This document shows positions 36,407-44,932 of a DNA stretch of 57,545 nt, in pieces. How positions within the stretch are numbered: the stretch's first letter is position 1; every line of letters begins with the position of its first letter. The DNA is taken from NCBI GenBank assembly GCA_902561015.1, contig CACENB010000005.1, forward strand, positions 1 through 57,545. The letters are read 5' to 3'. Position numbers and translations under genes: made by a program. This stretch comes from an uncultured Pelagibacteraceae bacterium (GTDB lineage: Bacteria; Pseudomonadota; Alphaproteobacteria; Pelagibacterales; Pelagibacteraceae). The notes below the pieces were generated by a model. That model was not told where the DNA came from, did no database searches, and saw only the letters and a program-made list of their open reading frames with translations.

Positions 36407-37198
36407 TCAGTAAGCTTTAGAGTCTTCTTTTGATTTGATTGATTTTAATTTAGATACAGCATCTTTTGCACCTGCACTCATATACCTTTGATCGGATCCA
36501 ATGGTTACCAAATTAAATCCTAAATTAAGCATTTTTTTTGCATACTCTGGACTAGCATTATGAATACCTGCAAAAATTTTATTTTTTTTTGCATGTTCCA
36601 AGATATTCAAAATCTTTTCATAAGTTGGACTTCCTTCAGGATTATCAAAAGCTGGTTTTTGACCTATGGCCAGACTTAAATCAGCCGGTCCAATATAAAT
36701 TCCATCTATTCCAGGCGTACTCATAATTTCATCTAATTTATCCAAGGCCTCTTTTGTCTCTATCATTGCCATTTTTAAAATCTCATCGTTGGCAAAATCT
36801 CCATAATCTGCACCTCCATAAATTAATCCTCTAATTGGTCCAAAACTTCTATACCCTTTAGGGGGATACATACATGCTTGAACAAATTTTTCTGCCTCGG
36901 ATTTGTTACTCACCATTGGACAAATAACACCGTAGCACCCTGCATCTAAAATTTTCATTATTTGTCCTGGCTCATTCCAATTTACTCTTGCTAAAGGAGT
37001 AACATCCGTAGATGAAATTGATTGCAGCATTTGTAATGCATTTGGATAATCGATAACACCATGTTGCATATCAATTGTAAGCGAGTCCCAACCTTGATGA
37101 GACATTACTTCCGCTGAAAAAGAGCTAGGAATTTGTAACCAGCCATTAATTATTTGCTCACCATCTCTCATCATCTTTTTTATTTTATTTGGCCTCAT
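36407..37198 (-). CDS. HpcH/HpaI-family class II 2-keto acid aldolase
   Basis: A 263-residue divalent-metal aldolase that typically cleaves 4-hydroxy-2-keto acids to pyruvate plus an aldehyde. It has the family pattern GWLQIPSSFSAEVMSHQGWDSLTIDMQHGVIDY, with catalytic His in MQHG, TPLARVNWNEPGQIMKILDAGCYGVICPMV, the Glu metal ligand in MIETKEALD, and DGIYIGPADLSLAIG (all read in parts). The next gene is an aldehyde dehydrogenase two bases away, suggesting that its aldehyde product is oxidised at once. Confidence 0.9.
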   Translation of the reverse strand: MRPNKIKKMMRDGEQIINGWLQIPSSFSAEVMSHQGWDSLTIDMQHGVIDYPNALQMLQSISSTDVTPLARVNWNEPGQIMKILDAGCYGVICPMVSNKSEAEKFVQACMYPPKGYRSFGPIRGLIYGGADYGDFANDEILKMAMIETKEALDKLDEIMSTPGIDGIYIGPADLSLAIGQKPAFDNPEGSPTYEKILNILEHAKKNKIFAGIHNASPEYAKKMLNLGFNLVTIGSDQRYMSAGAKDAVSKLKSIKSKEDSKAY

Positions 37199-37199
37199 T

Positions 37200-38642
37200 T
37201 TAAGATTTCAAACCAAGGTGAGTGTACTTTATATTTAGATAATCTTTAATTGCCATTGAACCACCTTCACGTCCATATCCAGTTTGTTTAATTCCTCCAA
37301 AAGGTGCCTCAGCTATCGCAACTGCAGGAGTGTTTACTGCAACAGTACCAGTTTCCATTAATTCTGAAGCTCTGTGAGCTTTATCCATAGAATTTGTATA
37401 AATATAACTACATAATCCTAAGTCATTATTATTAGCTCTCTCAACCACTTCATCAAAAGTTTTAAATGACAACATTGGAACTAATGGACCAAATGGTTCT
37501 TGTTTCATTATTGTAAAATTGTCCTTTACATTGTCAAAAACTGTTGGCTCATAAAAATATCCTTTGTTAAATCCTTGAGGTCTTTTTCCACCCAATAAAA
37601 CTTTTGCTCCTTCCTTTTTAGTTGTTTCAACTAATTCTTCTATTTCTCCTAATCTTTTTGCAGTTGTTAAAGGACCTAACTGAACCCCTTCATCTAAACC
37701 ATTTCCAATTTTTAATTTTTTTGTTCTTTCAATAAACGCATTAATGAATTCGTCTTTTTTATTTTCTTGTATATAAAATCTGTTAGGTGAAATACAAACT
37801 TGACCATTATTTCTAAATTTTGCAGTAATTGCCATATCTGCAACTTTATTTATATCAACATCATCAAAAACTATAAAAGGTGAGTGTCCACTAAGCTCCA
37901 TTGTGACTCTTTGAACTTTATCTGCGGCCTTTTTTAAGATTAATTTACCTACTCTTGTTGATCCAGTAATTGAAACTTTTTTAATAATATCAGACTCTAA
38001 CAATTCATTTGAAATACTTTCAGGATCTCCTGATAATAAGTTTACAACTCCAGGAGGGACTCCCGCTTCTTTACAAATATCTACCAACTCCATTACTGTT
38101 CCTGGAGTAATTACATCAGGCTTACAAATTACTGAACATCCGGCAGCTAATGCTGTTGAAATTTTTCTTGCTGCTAGAATCAAAGGAAAATTCCATGGCA
38201 CTAAAGCTGCTACAACTCCAACTGGCTGATAATAAACATGAACTCTCGTATCTGGAAATCGACTTTCGACTGTTTGTCCATAAATTCTTTTTGTTTCTTC
38301 AGCATTCCACTCAAAAATATCAGCAGCCCCGCCAGTTTCGCCAATTCCCTCTGCCAAAGGTTTTCCAACTTCAATCGTTAACCATTTTGCTAAAACATCT
38401 TGTTTTTTTCTTAAAAGATCAGCAATTTTTCTAATAATATATGATCTCTGCCAAGGTAAAGTGTTTTTCCAAACTTCCAAACCTTTCTCTGCAGATTTAA
38501 GAGCTTTTTGAACATCTGCTGAAGAAGCTTTAGACACTTTGCCAATAATTTCTTCCGTAGCTGGATTTATAACATCGTAAGTTTCTTTTTTTTCCGCTTG
38601 TTGCCACTTACCATCAATGAACTGCCCAAATTTACTATACAT
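37200..38642 (-). CDS. NAD(P)-dependent aldehyde dehydrogenase (succinate-semialdehyde type)
   Basis: A 480-residue ALDH; the track start at 38753 overlaps iolD and adds 37 non-conserved residues, so I use the ATG at 38642 (MYSKFGQFIDGKWQQ). It shows VAALVPWNFPLILAARKIS, SITGSTRVGKLI, the glutamate in MELSGHSPFIVFDD and the cysteine in NNGQVCISPNRFY. The NNGQVCI form and PFGGIKQTGYGREGG end match succinate/glutarate semialdehyde dehydrogenases rather than CoA-acylating IolA. It starts divergently 54 bases from iolD. Confidence 0.9.
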   Translation of the reverse strand: MYSKFGQFIDGKWQQAEKKETYDVINPATEEIIGKVSKASSADVQKALKSAEKGLEVWKNTLPWQRSYIIRKIADLLRKKQDVLAKWLTIEVGKPLAEGIGETGGAADIFEWNAEETKRIYGQTVESRFPDTRVHVYYQPVGVVAALVPWNFPLILAARKISTALAAGCSVICKPDVITPGTVMELVDICKEAGVPPGVVNLLSGDPESISNELLESDIIKKVSITGSTRVGKLILKKAADKVQRVTMELSGHSPFIVFDDVDINKVADMAITAKFRNNGQVCISPNRFYIQENKKDEFINAFIERTKKLKIGNGLDEGVQLGPLTTAKRLGEIEELVETTKKEGAKVLLGGKRPQGFNKGYFYEPTVFDNVKDNFTIMKQEPFGPLVPMLSFKTFDEVVERANNNDLGLCSYIYTNSMDKAHRASELMETGTVAVNTPAVAIAEAPFGGIKQTGYGREGGSMAIKDYLNIKYTHLGLKS

Positions 38643-38696
38643 AATTTTTATTTTATGGTTAATTAAGCGAAATTTTAAGAGAATATATCTATAATT

Positions 38697-40541
38697 ATGA
38701 AAAAAATAAAGCTTACATGTGCTCATGCAATTGTAAAGTTCCTGACTTCTCAAAAAATTCTTATCGATGGTAAAAAAGAACCTTTATTCGCTGGTGCTTT
38801 TGGAATATTTGGTCATGGTAATGTAGCTTGTTTAGGACAAGCTTTAGAGGAAAATAAAGATAAACTTCCTACTTATAGAGGTCATCATGAGCAAAACATG
38901 GCTTTAACAGGAATTGCTTACGCTAGAGCAAAAAGAAGAAAACAAGTATTTGTAGCAACAAGTTCTGTAGGTCCTGGTTCTACAAATATGGTAACAGCTG
39001 CAGCAGTTGCGATGAGTAATAGACTGCCAATTTTATTTCTTCCAGGTGATACTTACGCAAACAGGATGCCTGATCCAGTTTTACAACAAGTAGAACATTT
39101 TAATAATCCAGGAATTACTCAAAATGATGCTTTTAAACCAGTTACAAAATATTTTGATAGAATAACCAGACCAGAACAAATTTTACAAACATTTCCCCAA
39201 GCTGTACAAATTTTATTAGACCCAGCTGATTGTGGTCCAGTATGCATATCTTTATGTCAGGATATACAAGGAGAAATTTTTGATTATCCTGAGGATTTTT
39301 TTAAAGAAAAAATCCATAATATACGAAGACCAAGACCTGATGATTTTCAAATTAAAGAGGCAGCTGAAAAAATTAAAAAATCAAAAAATCCAATCATAAT
39401 TTCTGGTGGAGGTGTTTTTTACTCAGATGCAATGGAGGAACTTTCTACTTTTGCAGTTAAACACAATATACCTGTAACACAAACTGTAATGGGTTATTCT
39501 TCTATGAAAAGAGACCATTCTCATTTTTTAGGACCTATTGGAGGTTTAGGAGGAAAAGCAGCAAACAACTTTGCAAAAAAAACTGATTTAGCGATTGCTA
39601 TTGGAACTAAGTTAGGAGATTTCACAACTGGATCATGGTCCAATTTTGAAAACCCAAATTTTTCATTAGTATCAATTAATGTTGCAAGATTTGATGCTAG
39701 TAAGCATATGGCACAATCAATTATTGGAGATGCAAAAGTTTCTCTAAATGAACTATCACAAGCTTTAGGTGATTGGAAAGCATCCGAGGAATGGCATAAA
39801 AAATCTAGAGATGAACTTAAATCTTGGAATGAATATGTTGATAAAGAAAGTGGACCAACTAATCAAAAACTCCCAAGTTATGCTCATGCAGTTGGTGCAA
39901 TTTATAGAAACTCTGATCCAAGTGATATCGCTGTAACTGCAGCTGGAGGTTTGGTAGGTGAAGTTGTTCAAATTTGGAGACCAAGAGAACTTAATACTCA
40001 TGAAACAGAGTGGGGCTTTAGTTGTATGAGTTATGAAATTTCTGGAGCTTTAGGAATTAAAATGGCTAATCCAAACAAAGAAGTTATCACATTTGTAGGT
40101 GATGGATCATATTTACTTTATAATTCAGATATATATTCATCTGTAATAACTAATAATAAACTAATTGTAATTGTCTGTGATAATGGTGGTCACGCTGTCA
40201 TTAATAGACTTCAATTATTTAAAGGTGGAAAAGAATTTAATTGTTTATTTGAGAGTTCAAATGTCTCAAATTTAGTAAAAGTAAATTTTGCAAAACATGC
40301 AGAAAGTATGGGGGCAAAGTCTGAAGAGGTAAGTTCTATCAGTGAATTAGAGGAAGCTTTCAAAAGAGCGAAGAAATCAAAAGTGACTTACGTTATTTCA
40401 ATCAAAACTCATTCGTATCAATGGCTTGAAGGATCAGCTTATTGGGAAAGTCCAACTTTAGAAATTCCTAAAACCAAAGAAAATGAAAAAGCTCTAAAAT
40501 TACACAAAGAAGGCAAAGCAAAACAAAGACAGGGAGTATAA
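38697..40541 (+). CDS. iolD: 3D-(3,5/4)-trihydroxycyclohexane-1,2-dione hydrolase
   Basis: Thiamine-diphosphate enzyme that opens the ring in inositol catabolism to give 5-deoxy-glucuronate. The 614 residues are the IolD length. The start has FGIFGHGNVACLGQALEE, then YRGHHEQNMALTGIAYARAK and TSSVGPGSTNMVTAAA; the ThDP/Mg motif is in VGDGSYLLYNSDIYSS followed by VCDNGGHAVINRLQ. These are characteristic of IolD among ThDP enzymes. It heads a plus-strand run with an oxidoreductase, a ROK protein and an FAH hydrolase. Confidence 0.93.
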   Translation: MKKIKLTCAHAIVKFLTSQKILIDGKKEPLFAGAFGIFGHGNVACLGQALEENKDKLPTYRGHHEQNMALTGIAYARAKRRKQVFVATSSVGPGSTNMVTAAAVAMSNRLPILFLPGDTYANRMPDPVLQQVEHFNNPGITQNDAFKPVTKYFDRITRPEQILQTFPQAVQILLDPADCGPVCISLCQDIQGEIFDYPEDFFKEKIHNIRRPRPDDFQIKEAAEKIKKSKNPIIISGGGVFYSDAMEELSTFAVKHNIPVTQTVMGYSSMKRDHSHFLGPIGGLGGKAANNFAKKTDLAIAIGTKLGDFTTGSWSNFENPNFSLVSINVARFDASKHMAQSIIGDAKVSLNELSQALGDWKASEEWHKKSRDELKSWNEYVDKESGPTNQKLPSYAHAVGAIYRNSDPSDIAVTAAGGLVGEVVQIWRPRELNTHETEWGFSCMSYEISGALGIKMANPNKEVITFVGDGSYLLYNSDIYSSVITNNKLIVIVCDNGGHAVINRLQLFKGGKEFNCLFESSNVSNLVKVNFAKHAESMGAKSEEVSSISELEEAFKRAKKSKVTYVISIKTHSYQWLEGSAYWESPTLEIPKTKENEKALKLHKEGKAKQRQGV

Positions 40542-40546
40542 CCCTA

Positions 40547-41707
40547 ATGAGCAAAGTATTTAAAGTTGGCTTAATTGGTTGTGGTCATATTGCAGAAACA
40601 TATTTCAGAGCTCATAAATATTTCAAAAATTTTAAAATCATTAAATGTGCAGATGTTAAAAAAAAAGCAGCCAAGAAATGTGCTAAAATTTATAAAATTA
40701 AAGCAGTTTCGGTAAGTAATTTACTTAAAGATAAACAGGTTGAAATAATATTAAATCTAACCCCTCCAAAAGTTCATTACCAAATTGCAAAAAAGTCATT
40801 GTTAAATGGAAAACATGTATACTCAGAAAAACCATTAGCAATTAATTTAAAAGACGGAAAAGAATTACTAAAGCTTTCAAAAAAAAAGAAATTATATTTA
40901 GGAAATGCTCCAGATACTTTTTTAGGAGGAGGCAATCAAAAATCGAAAGAATTATTAGAAAGTAAAAGTATAGGCAAAGTAAATTTAGGTAATGCGATTT
41001 TTGCTTTTCCAGGGGTTCAATCTTATCATCCTGATCCAGAACCATGGTTTGCAAAAAAAGAAGGTGGCCCAGTAATCGATATGGGACCTTATTATCTCAC
41101 TGCATTAGTAAATTTATTGGGTCCAGCCAAAGAGGTAAAAGCAGCAAGTTTAATGAAAGGTTCAAGATTTAGAACAATTGGTATTGGTCCTAAAAAGGGA
41201 AAAAGAATTAAGGTAGAATGTCCAACTACATATTTTACAACAATCATATTTGAAAATGGAAGCATAATCAGACTCACTTTATCTTTTGATGTTATTGCTC
41301 ATCAAAGAAATCATATTGAACTTTATGGAACCAAAGGTTCAATGATTGTACCAGATCCTAATATGTTTGGTGGCTCAGTTTATGTTTGTAAAAAATTAGG
41401 AAGCCCATGGAAAGAATTTAAAACAAATCAATTGCCGCTAGGAAAAATTAATATTAGAACGCAAAGTTCTAGAGCAAATGAGTCACCTACTAATGCTAAT
41501 TACAGAGGAGTTGGTCTTGCAGAAATGGCTTATTGTATTAATAAAAAAAAAATACATAGATGCAATGGAGAAGTATCTTTGCATGTTCTTGACTTGATAC
41601 AATCAACTATGCAATCAGCTAAAACAAATAAACCAATTAAACTTAGCACAACATGTAAAATTCCAAAACTTTTTACCAATAAAGAAATAAATAAATTAAT
41701 GAGATAA
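40547..41707 (+). CDS. Gfo/Idh/MocA oxidoreductase
   Basis: A second NAD(P)-dependent dehydrogenase of this family, 386 residues, with GLIGCGHIAETYFRAHKYF, the lysine in SEKPLAI, and VIDMGPYYLTALVNLLGPA. It is longer than and clearly different from the copy at 32983, and its GCGHIA and IDMGPYYL forms resemble dehydrogenases acting on sugars or cyclitols other than myo-inositol. Its role may be to feed a stereoisomer such as scyllo- or D-chiro-inositol. It follows iolD by five bases and precedes the ROK gene by three. Confidence 0.87.
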   Translation: MSKVFKVGLIGCGHIAETYFRAHKYFKNFKIIKCADVKKKAAKKCAKIYKIKAVSVSNLLKDKQVEIILNLTPPKVHYQIAKKSLLNGKHVYSEKPLAINLKDGKELLKLSKKKKLYLGNAPDTFLGGGNQKSKELLESKSIGKVNLGNAIFAFPGVQSYHPDPEPWFAKKEGGPVIDMGPYYLTALVNLLGPAKEVKAASLMKGSRFRTIGIGPKKGKRIKVECPTTYFTTIIFENGSIIRLTLSFDVIAHQRNHIELYGTKGSMIVPDPNMFGGSVYVCKKLGSPWKEFKTNQLPLGKINIRTQSSRANESPTNANYRGVGLAEMAYCINKKKIHRCNGEVSLHVLDLIQSTMQSAKTNKPIKLSTTCKIPKLFTNKEINKLMR

Positions 41708-41710
41708 AAT

Positions 41711-42613
41711 ATGCAGATTGGTATCGATCTTGGAGCAAGTAAAATAGAGTATGTGTTATTAGATGATGTTGGCAATGAGCATCATAGAGAAAGAACCGAA
41801 GTTCCAAAAAATTATAAAGATACATTATCCATAATTAAAAAAATAGTTATCGAACTCGAGCGTAAAGCTGGTAAAGAATTACCAGTGGGCGTGTGTCATC
41901 CAGGGATTCATTCTATTCAAACAGGACTAGTTAAAAATGCGCCTAATTCTTTTTGGATAAATGGTAAACCTTTACAAAGAGATTTGCGGAGTGAGATTGG
42001 TAAAGAAATTTATTGTGAAAATGATGCAAACTGTTTTGCTTTATCAGAAGCAATAGATGGTTCTGGAAAACATTATAAAATTGTTTTTGGTGTAATTCTT
42101 GGATCTGGTGTTGGAGGCGGTTTAGTTATAGATAAACGAATTGTCAATGGACCTAATGGGATTACTGGAGAATGGGGGCGCAATCAAATACCGAGTGCTT
42201 GTATTGAAGGTGTTCAAATAAAAAAAACCAATTTAAGAGCCGGGGAAATAGAGAACTTTGTTGCAGGTATAGGTATTTCTAAAGCGTTCAAAAATGAGTT
42301 TAAAAAGGATTTATCTGCTCAAAAGATATTTGAGATGCATAGAAAACTTGATTTAGATGCAGAAAAATTAATTGATAAATATAAAGATCAACTCGCTATG
42401 TCTTTAGCCACTGTTGTTAATATTATTGATCCAGATGTGTTTGTTTTCGGGGGTGGAGTATCTAACGAAATAAATTTTTTAGATGAAATTAAACAAAAAA
42501 TGAAAAAATTTGTAGCAGGGGGTGAATTTGAGGGGACTTTCTTAAAACCTAAATTTGGTGATGCAAGCGGTGTTCGGGGCGCAGCTCGATTAGCAAGAAC
42601 CACAAATTATTGA
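41711..42613 (+). CDS. ROK-family sugar kinase-like protein lacking the zinc motif
   Basis: A 300-residue ASKHA-fold protein. It has the phosphate-1 loop IGIDLGASKIEYVLLDD, PVGVCHPG, the catalytic region ENDANCFALSEA and GVILGSGVGGGLVIDKRIVNG, and adenosine loop VFGGGVSNEI. The usual ROK zinc-binding GHxxxx..CxCGxxGCxE is replaced by GEWGRNQIPSACIEG and NLRAGEIENFVAG, so the ligand His is Arg and the cysteines are gone. A kinase role is still plausible since the aspartate in ENDAN remains. By position it may phosphorylate a ring-opened product, replacing IolC, but this is inference. Confidence 0.85.
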   Translation: MQIGIDLGASKIEYVLLDDVGNEHHRERTEVPKNYKDTLSIIKKIVIELERKAGKELPVGVCHPGIHSIQTGLVKNAPNSFWINGKPLQRDLRSEIGKEIYCENDANCFALSEAIDGSGKHYKIVFGVILGSGVGGGLVIDKRIVNGPNGITGEWGRNQIPSACIEGVQIKKTNLRAGEIENFVAGIGISKAFKNEFKKDLSAQKIFEMHRKLDLDAEKLIDKYKDQLAMSLATVVNIIDPDVFVFGGGVSNEINFLDEIKQKMKKFVAGGEFEGTFLKPKFGDASGVRGAARLARTTNY

Positions 42614-42674
42614 CTAGTGAATAAAATTCATTTACTACAAAAGGAGCTAATTATTTAAGTCTAGGAAGAGAAAT

Positions 42675-43523
42675 ATGAAATTATGTAGAATAGGTAGTGT
42701 TGGAGAAGAAAAACCAGCAATCATAGATAGTGAAAACAATTACCGAGATTTGTCATCAACAATTAATGATTTAAATCCTGACACATTAAATTTTGATACT
42801 TTAGAGAAAATAAAAAAAACTGATATTTCAACTTTACCAAAGCTTGATTCAAGTTCTAGAATAGGTGCATGCGTCTCTAACCCATCAAAATTTATTGGTA
42901 TTGGTTTGAATTTCAAAGATCATGCTGAAGAACAAAATTTACCAATTCCAAAAGAGCCAATTATTTTCTCAAAGTTTACAAGTTGTATCACAGGACCAAA
43001 TGATCCAATAGTTGTTCCAAAAGGATCTAATCATACCGACTGGGAAGTTGAAATTGGTTTTGTAATAGGAAAAAAAGCTATTAATGTCGGTGTTGAAAAT
43101 GCCTTAGATCATGTTCTTGGTTTTTTTCTTGTAAATGATGTGAGTGAAAGAGATTTCCAAAAAAATAGAGGTTTAACTTGGGATAAAGGAAAGGGTTTTG
43201 ATACGTTCGGTCCAATAGGCCCATTTGTAGTTACTACAGATGAATTACCAGACTATCAAAATTTAGATATGTTTTTAGATGTCAATGGAAAAAGGATGCA
43301 AACTGGAAATACAAGTAAAATGATTTTTGATATCAAAAATTTAGTTTCTTACATGAGCTCATGTATGAGCTTACATCCTGGTGACATTTGTTGCACGGGA
43401 ACTCCACCTGGTGTTGGTGAAAATATGAAGCCACCTGTTTTTTTAAAAGGCGGTGAAGAAGTCATTTTAGGAATAGACAAGCTAGGTCAACAAAAACATA
43501 AAGTCATTCCTTATAAAGATTAA
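42675..43523 (+). CDS. Fumarylacetoacetate hydrolase family protein (diketo-deoxy-sugar acid hydrolase-like)
   Basis: A 282-residue FAH-fold enzyme. KFIGIGLNFKDHAEEQNLPIP, the metal-binding glutamates in DWEVEIGFVIG, aspartate in FLVNDVSERDFQKNRGLTWDKGKGFDTFGPIGPF (read in parts) and the end GDICCTGTPPGVGENMKPPVFL match the 2,4-diketo-3-deoxy-L-fuconate hydrolase branch, which cleaves a diketo acid hydrolytically into a hydroxy acid and pyruvate. This fits a role in sugar-acid or cyclitol breakdown. It is separated from the ROK gene by 61 bases with two GGA-rich patches. Confidence 0.87.
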   Translation: MKLCRIGSVGEEKPAIIDSENNYRDLSSTINDLNPDTLNFDTLEKIKKTDISTLPKLDSSSRIGACVSNPSKFIGIGLNFKDHAEEQNLPIPKEPIIFSKFTSCITGPNDPIVVPKGSNHTDWEVEIGFVIGKKAINVGVENALDHVLGFFLVNDVSERDFQKNRGLTWDKGKGFDTFGPIGPFVVTTDELPDYQNLDMFLDVNGKRMQTGNTSKMIFDIKNLVSYMSSCMSLHPGDICCTGTPPGVGENMKPPVFLKGGEEVILGIDKLGQQKHKVIPYKD

Positions 43524-43535
43524 TACAATTAAATA

Positions 43536-44240
43536 ATGGAACTATTTATTGCGTTAGGTGCTGGATTGATAAGTTTTTTATCCCCATGCGTTTTACCACT
43601 TATTCCAGGATATATTTCTTACATATCTGGAAGTTCAATTAATGAATTAATTGAAAAAAAAAGCGTAAATTTATTTCCTATTATTCTATTCACTGTTGGA
43701 TTTTCAATCGTCTTTATTTTTTTTGGTGCAGCATCTACATTACTTGGACAAGTTCTCCTACAAAATTCTTATGAGTTAAGAATAGTAGCAGGAGTTATAA
43801 TTATTATTCTATCTCTCCATTTAATTGGAATTATAAATATAAAATTCTTAAATTATGAAAAAAGAGTGCAAACAGATATAAAAAGAAATTTTTTTAGTCC
43901 AGCTTTGATTGGTATGGCTTTTGCATTTGGATGGACTCCTTGTATTGGTCCAATACTTGGATCAATACTAGTTTTAGCGTCAACAGAAGAAAGTTTACAA
44001 CAAGGTATTTTACTTTTAACTTTTTATTCTATTGGATTAGCAGTGCCATTTATATTGGCAGGATATTTGATACAAAGATTTTTAGTATTTTCAAAAAATT
44101 TTAGAAAAAATATTAATAAGGTATCTAAAATTGGGGGATCTATATTGTTAATCACTGGTATTTTAATGATAACTAATCACCTACAAGCACTTGGCTTTTA
44201 TTTATTAAATATATTTCCTTTTCTTCAAAATTTTGGATAA
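43536..44240 (+). CDS. ccdA: Cytochrome c biogenesis protein CcdA
   Basis: Inner-membrane thiol:disulfide transporter that passes electrons from thioredoxin to periplasmic partners for cytochrome c maturation. The 234 residues have six predicted helices, and the two redox cysteines lie in the repeated motifs FLSPCVLPLIPGYISYISG and FGWTPCIGPILGS. It is shorter than DsbD, and no thioredoxin-like partner is adjacent. It follows the FAH gene by 12 bases but is functionally unrelated. Confidence 0.93.
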   Translation: MELFIALGAGLISFLSPCVLPLIPGYISYISGSSINELIEKKSVNLFPIILFTVGFSIVFIFFGAASTLLGQVLLQNSYELRIVAGVIIIILSLHLIGIINIKFLNYEKRVQTDIKRNFFSPALIGMAFAFGWTPCIGPILGSILVLASTEESLQQGILLLTFYSIGLAVPFILAGYLIQRFLVFSKNFRKNINKVSKIGGSILLITGILMITNHLQALGFYLLNIFPFLQNFG

Positions 44241-44247
44241 TTAAGAA

Positions 44248-44832
44248 ATGAAAATTTATCAAATAGACTCCAGTGCCAGAAAAGAGGGATCGACTTCAAG
44301 AGCTTTAGCTAAAAAGTTATTAGATAAAATTAAAAGTCCAGAGGATGAGATAATTTACAGGGATTTAAATGAGGAAATGGTTTTCGTCTCAGGGTTAACA
44401 GAGTCAGGGATGAATATTGAAAAAAAAGATCAAACTGATCATCATAGAAAAATGTTTGAGTTATCAGATCAACTGGTTAAAGAGCTTAAAGAAAGCGATA
44501 TTATTATAATTTCAGCTCCAATTTATAATTACGGACCACCAGCTACATTAAAAGCCTGGTCAGATTTAGCTGCAAGAGTTGGTGAAACTTTTAAATTTAA
44601 GCCAAATGGAAGAAGGGAGGGTTTATTAAAAAATAAAAAAGCTTATTTAGTTATTACATCTGGTGGAACTAAATTAAATAGTAAAGAGGATTTTTTAACA
44701 CCTTGGTTGAAATTTATATTAAATTTTTTTGGTATTGATAAAATAGAGACAATCAATGCCGATCAAATGGCTCTAAATTATGAAAAATCAATAAAGGATG
44801 CTGAAAAACAAATTGATAATATAATTTTGTAA
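44248..44832 (+). CDS. azoR: FMN-dependent NADH azoreductase/quinone reductase
   Basis: A 194-residue flavodoxin-fold protein of the AzoR family. The phosphate-binding loop is in IDSSARKEGSTSRALA, followed by SAPIYNYGPPATLKAWSDLAARVGETFKF (read in parts) with the FMN-binding P-x-Y-N-x-x-x-P pattern, and LVITSGGTKLN. It likely reduces quinones or nitro/azo compounds, giving protection from redox stress. It lies seven bases after ccdA and its stop precedes the TPP riboswitch by 36 bases. Confidence 0.88.
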   Translation: MKIYQIDSSARKEGSTSRALAKKLLDKIKSPEDEIIYRDLNEEMVFVSGLTESGMNIEKKDQTDHHRKMFELSDQLVKELKESDIIIISAPIYNYGPPATLKAWSDLAARVGETFKFKPNGRREGLLKNKKAYLVITSGGTKLNSKEDFLTPWLKFILNFFGIDKIETINADQMALNYEKSIKDAEKQIDNIIL

Positions 44833-44867
44833 AATTTCAAATTCGTATATATTGTTATTAGTTTAAT

Positions 44868-44931
44868 TAAGGGGTGTCTAAAAAGACTGAGATTAAACCC
44901 TAAGAACCTGTCCGGTAATTCAGAAAGGGAA
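44868..44931 (+). promoter_or_regulatory. TPP riboswitch (THI element) controlling thiV
   Basis: The conserved elements appear in order: GGGGTGTC, a short GTC..GAC helix, CTGAGATTAAACCC, AAGAACCTG, CGGTAAT and CAGAAAGGGA. These match the TPP aptamer core (GGGGUGC, CUGAGA, ACCC, GAACCUG, GUAAU, and the closing AGGGA). The last purine stretch, which would be in or next to P1, lies only a few bases before the ATG at 44933, so ligand binding likely hides the ribosome binding site; no terminator hairpin follows. Confidence 0.95.
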
Positions 44932-44932
44932 A

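Noticed and set aside
38643-38753. 37-residue extension of the aldehyde dehydrogenase at 37200
   Set aside because: It overlaps the start of divergent iolD and is non-conserved; the usual ALDH start is the ATG at 38642.
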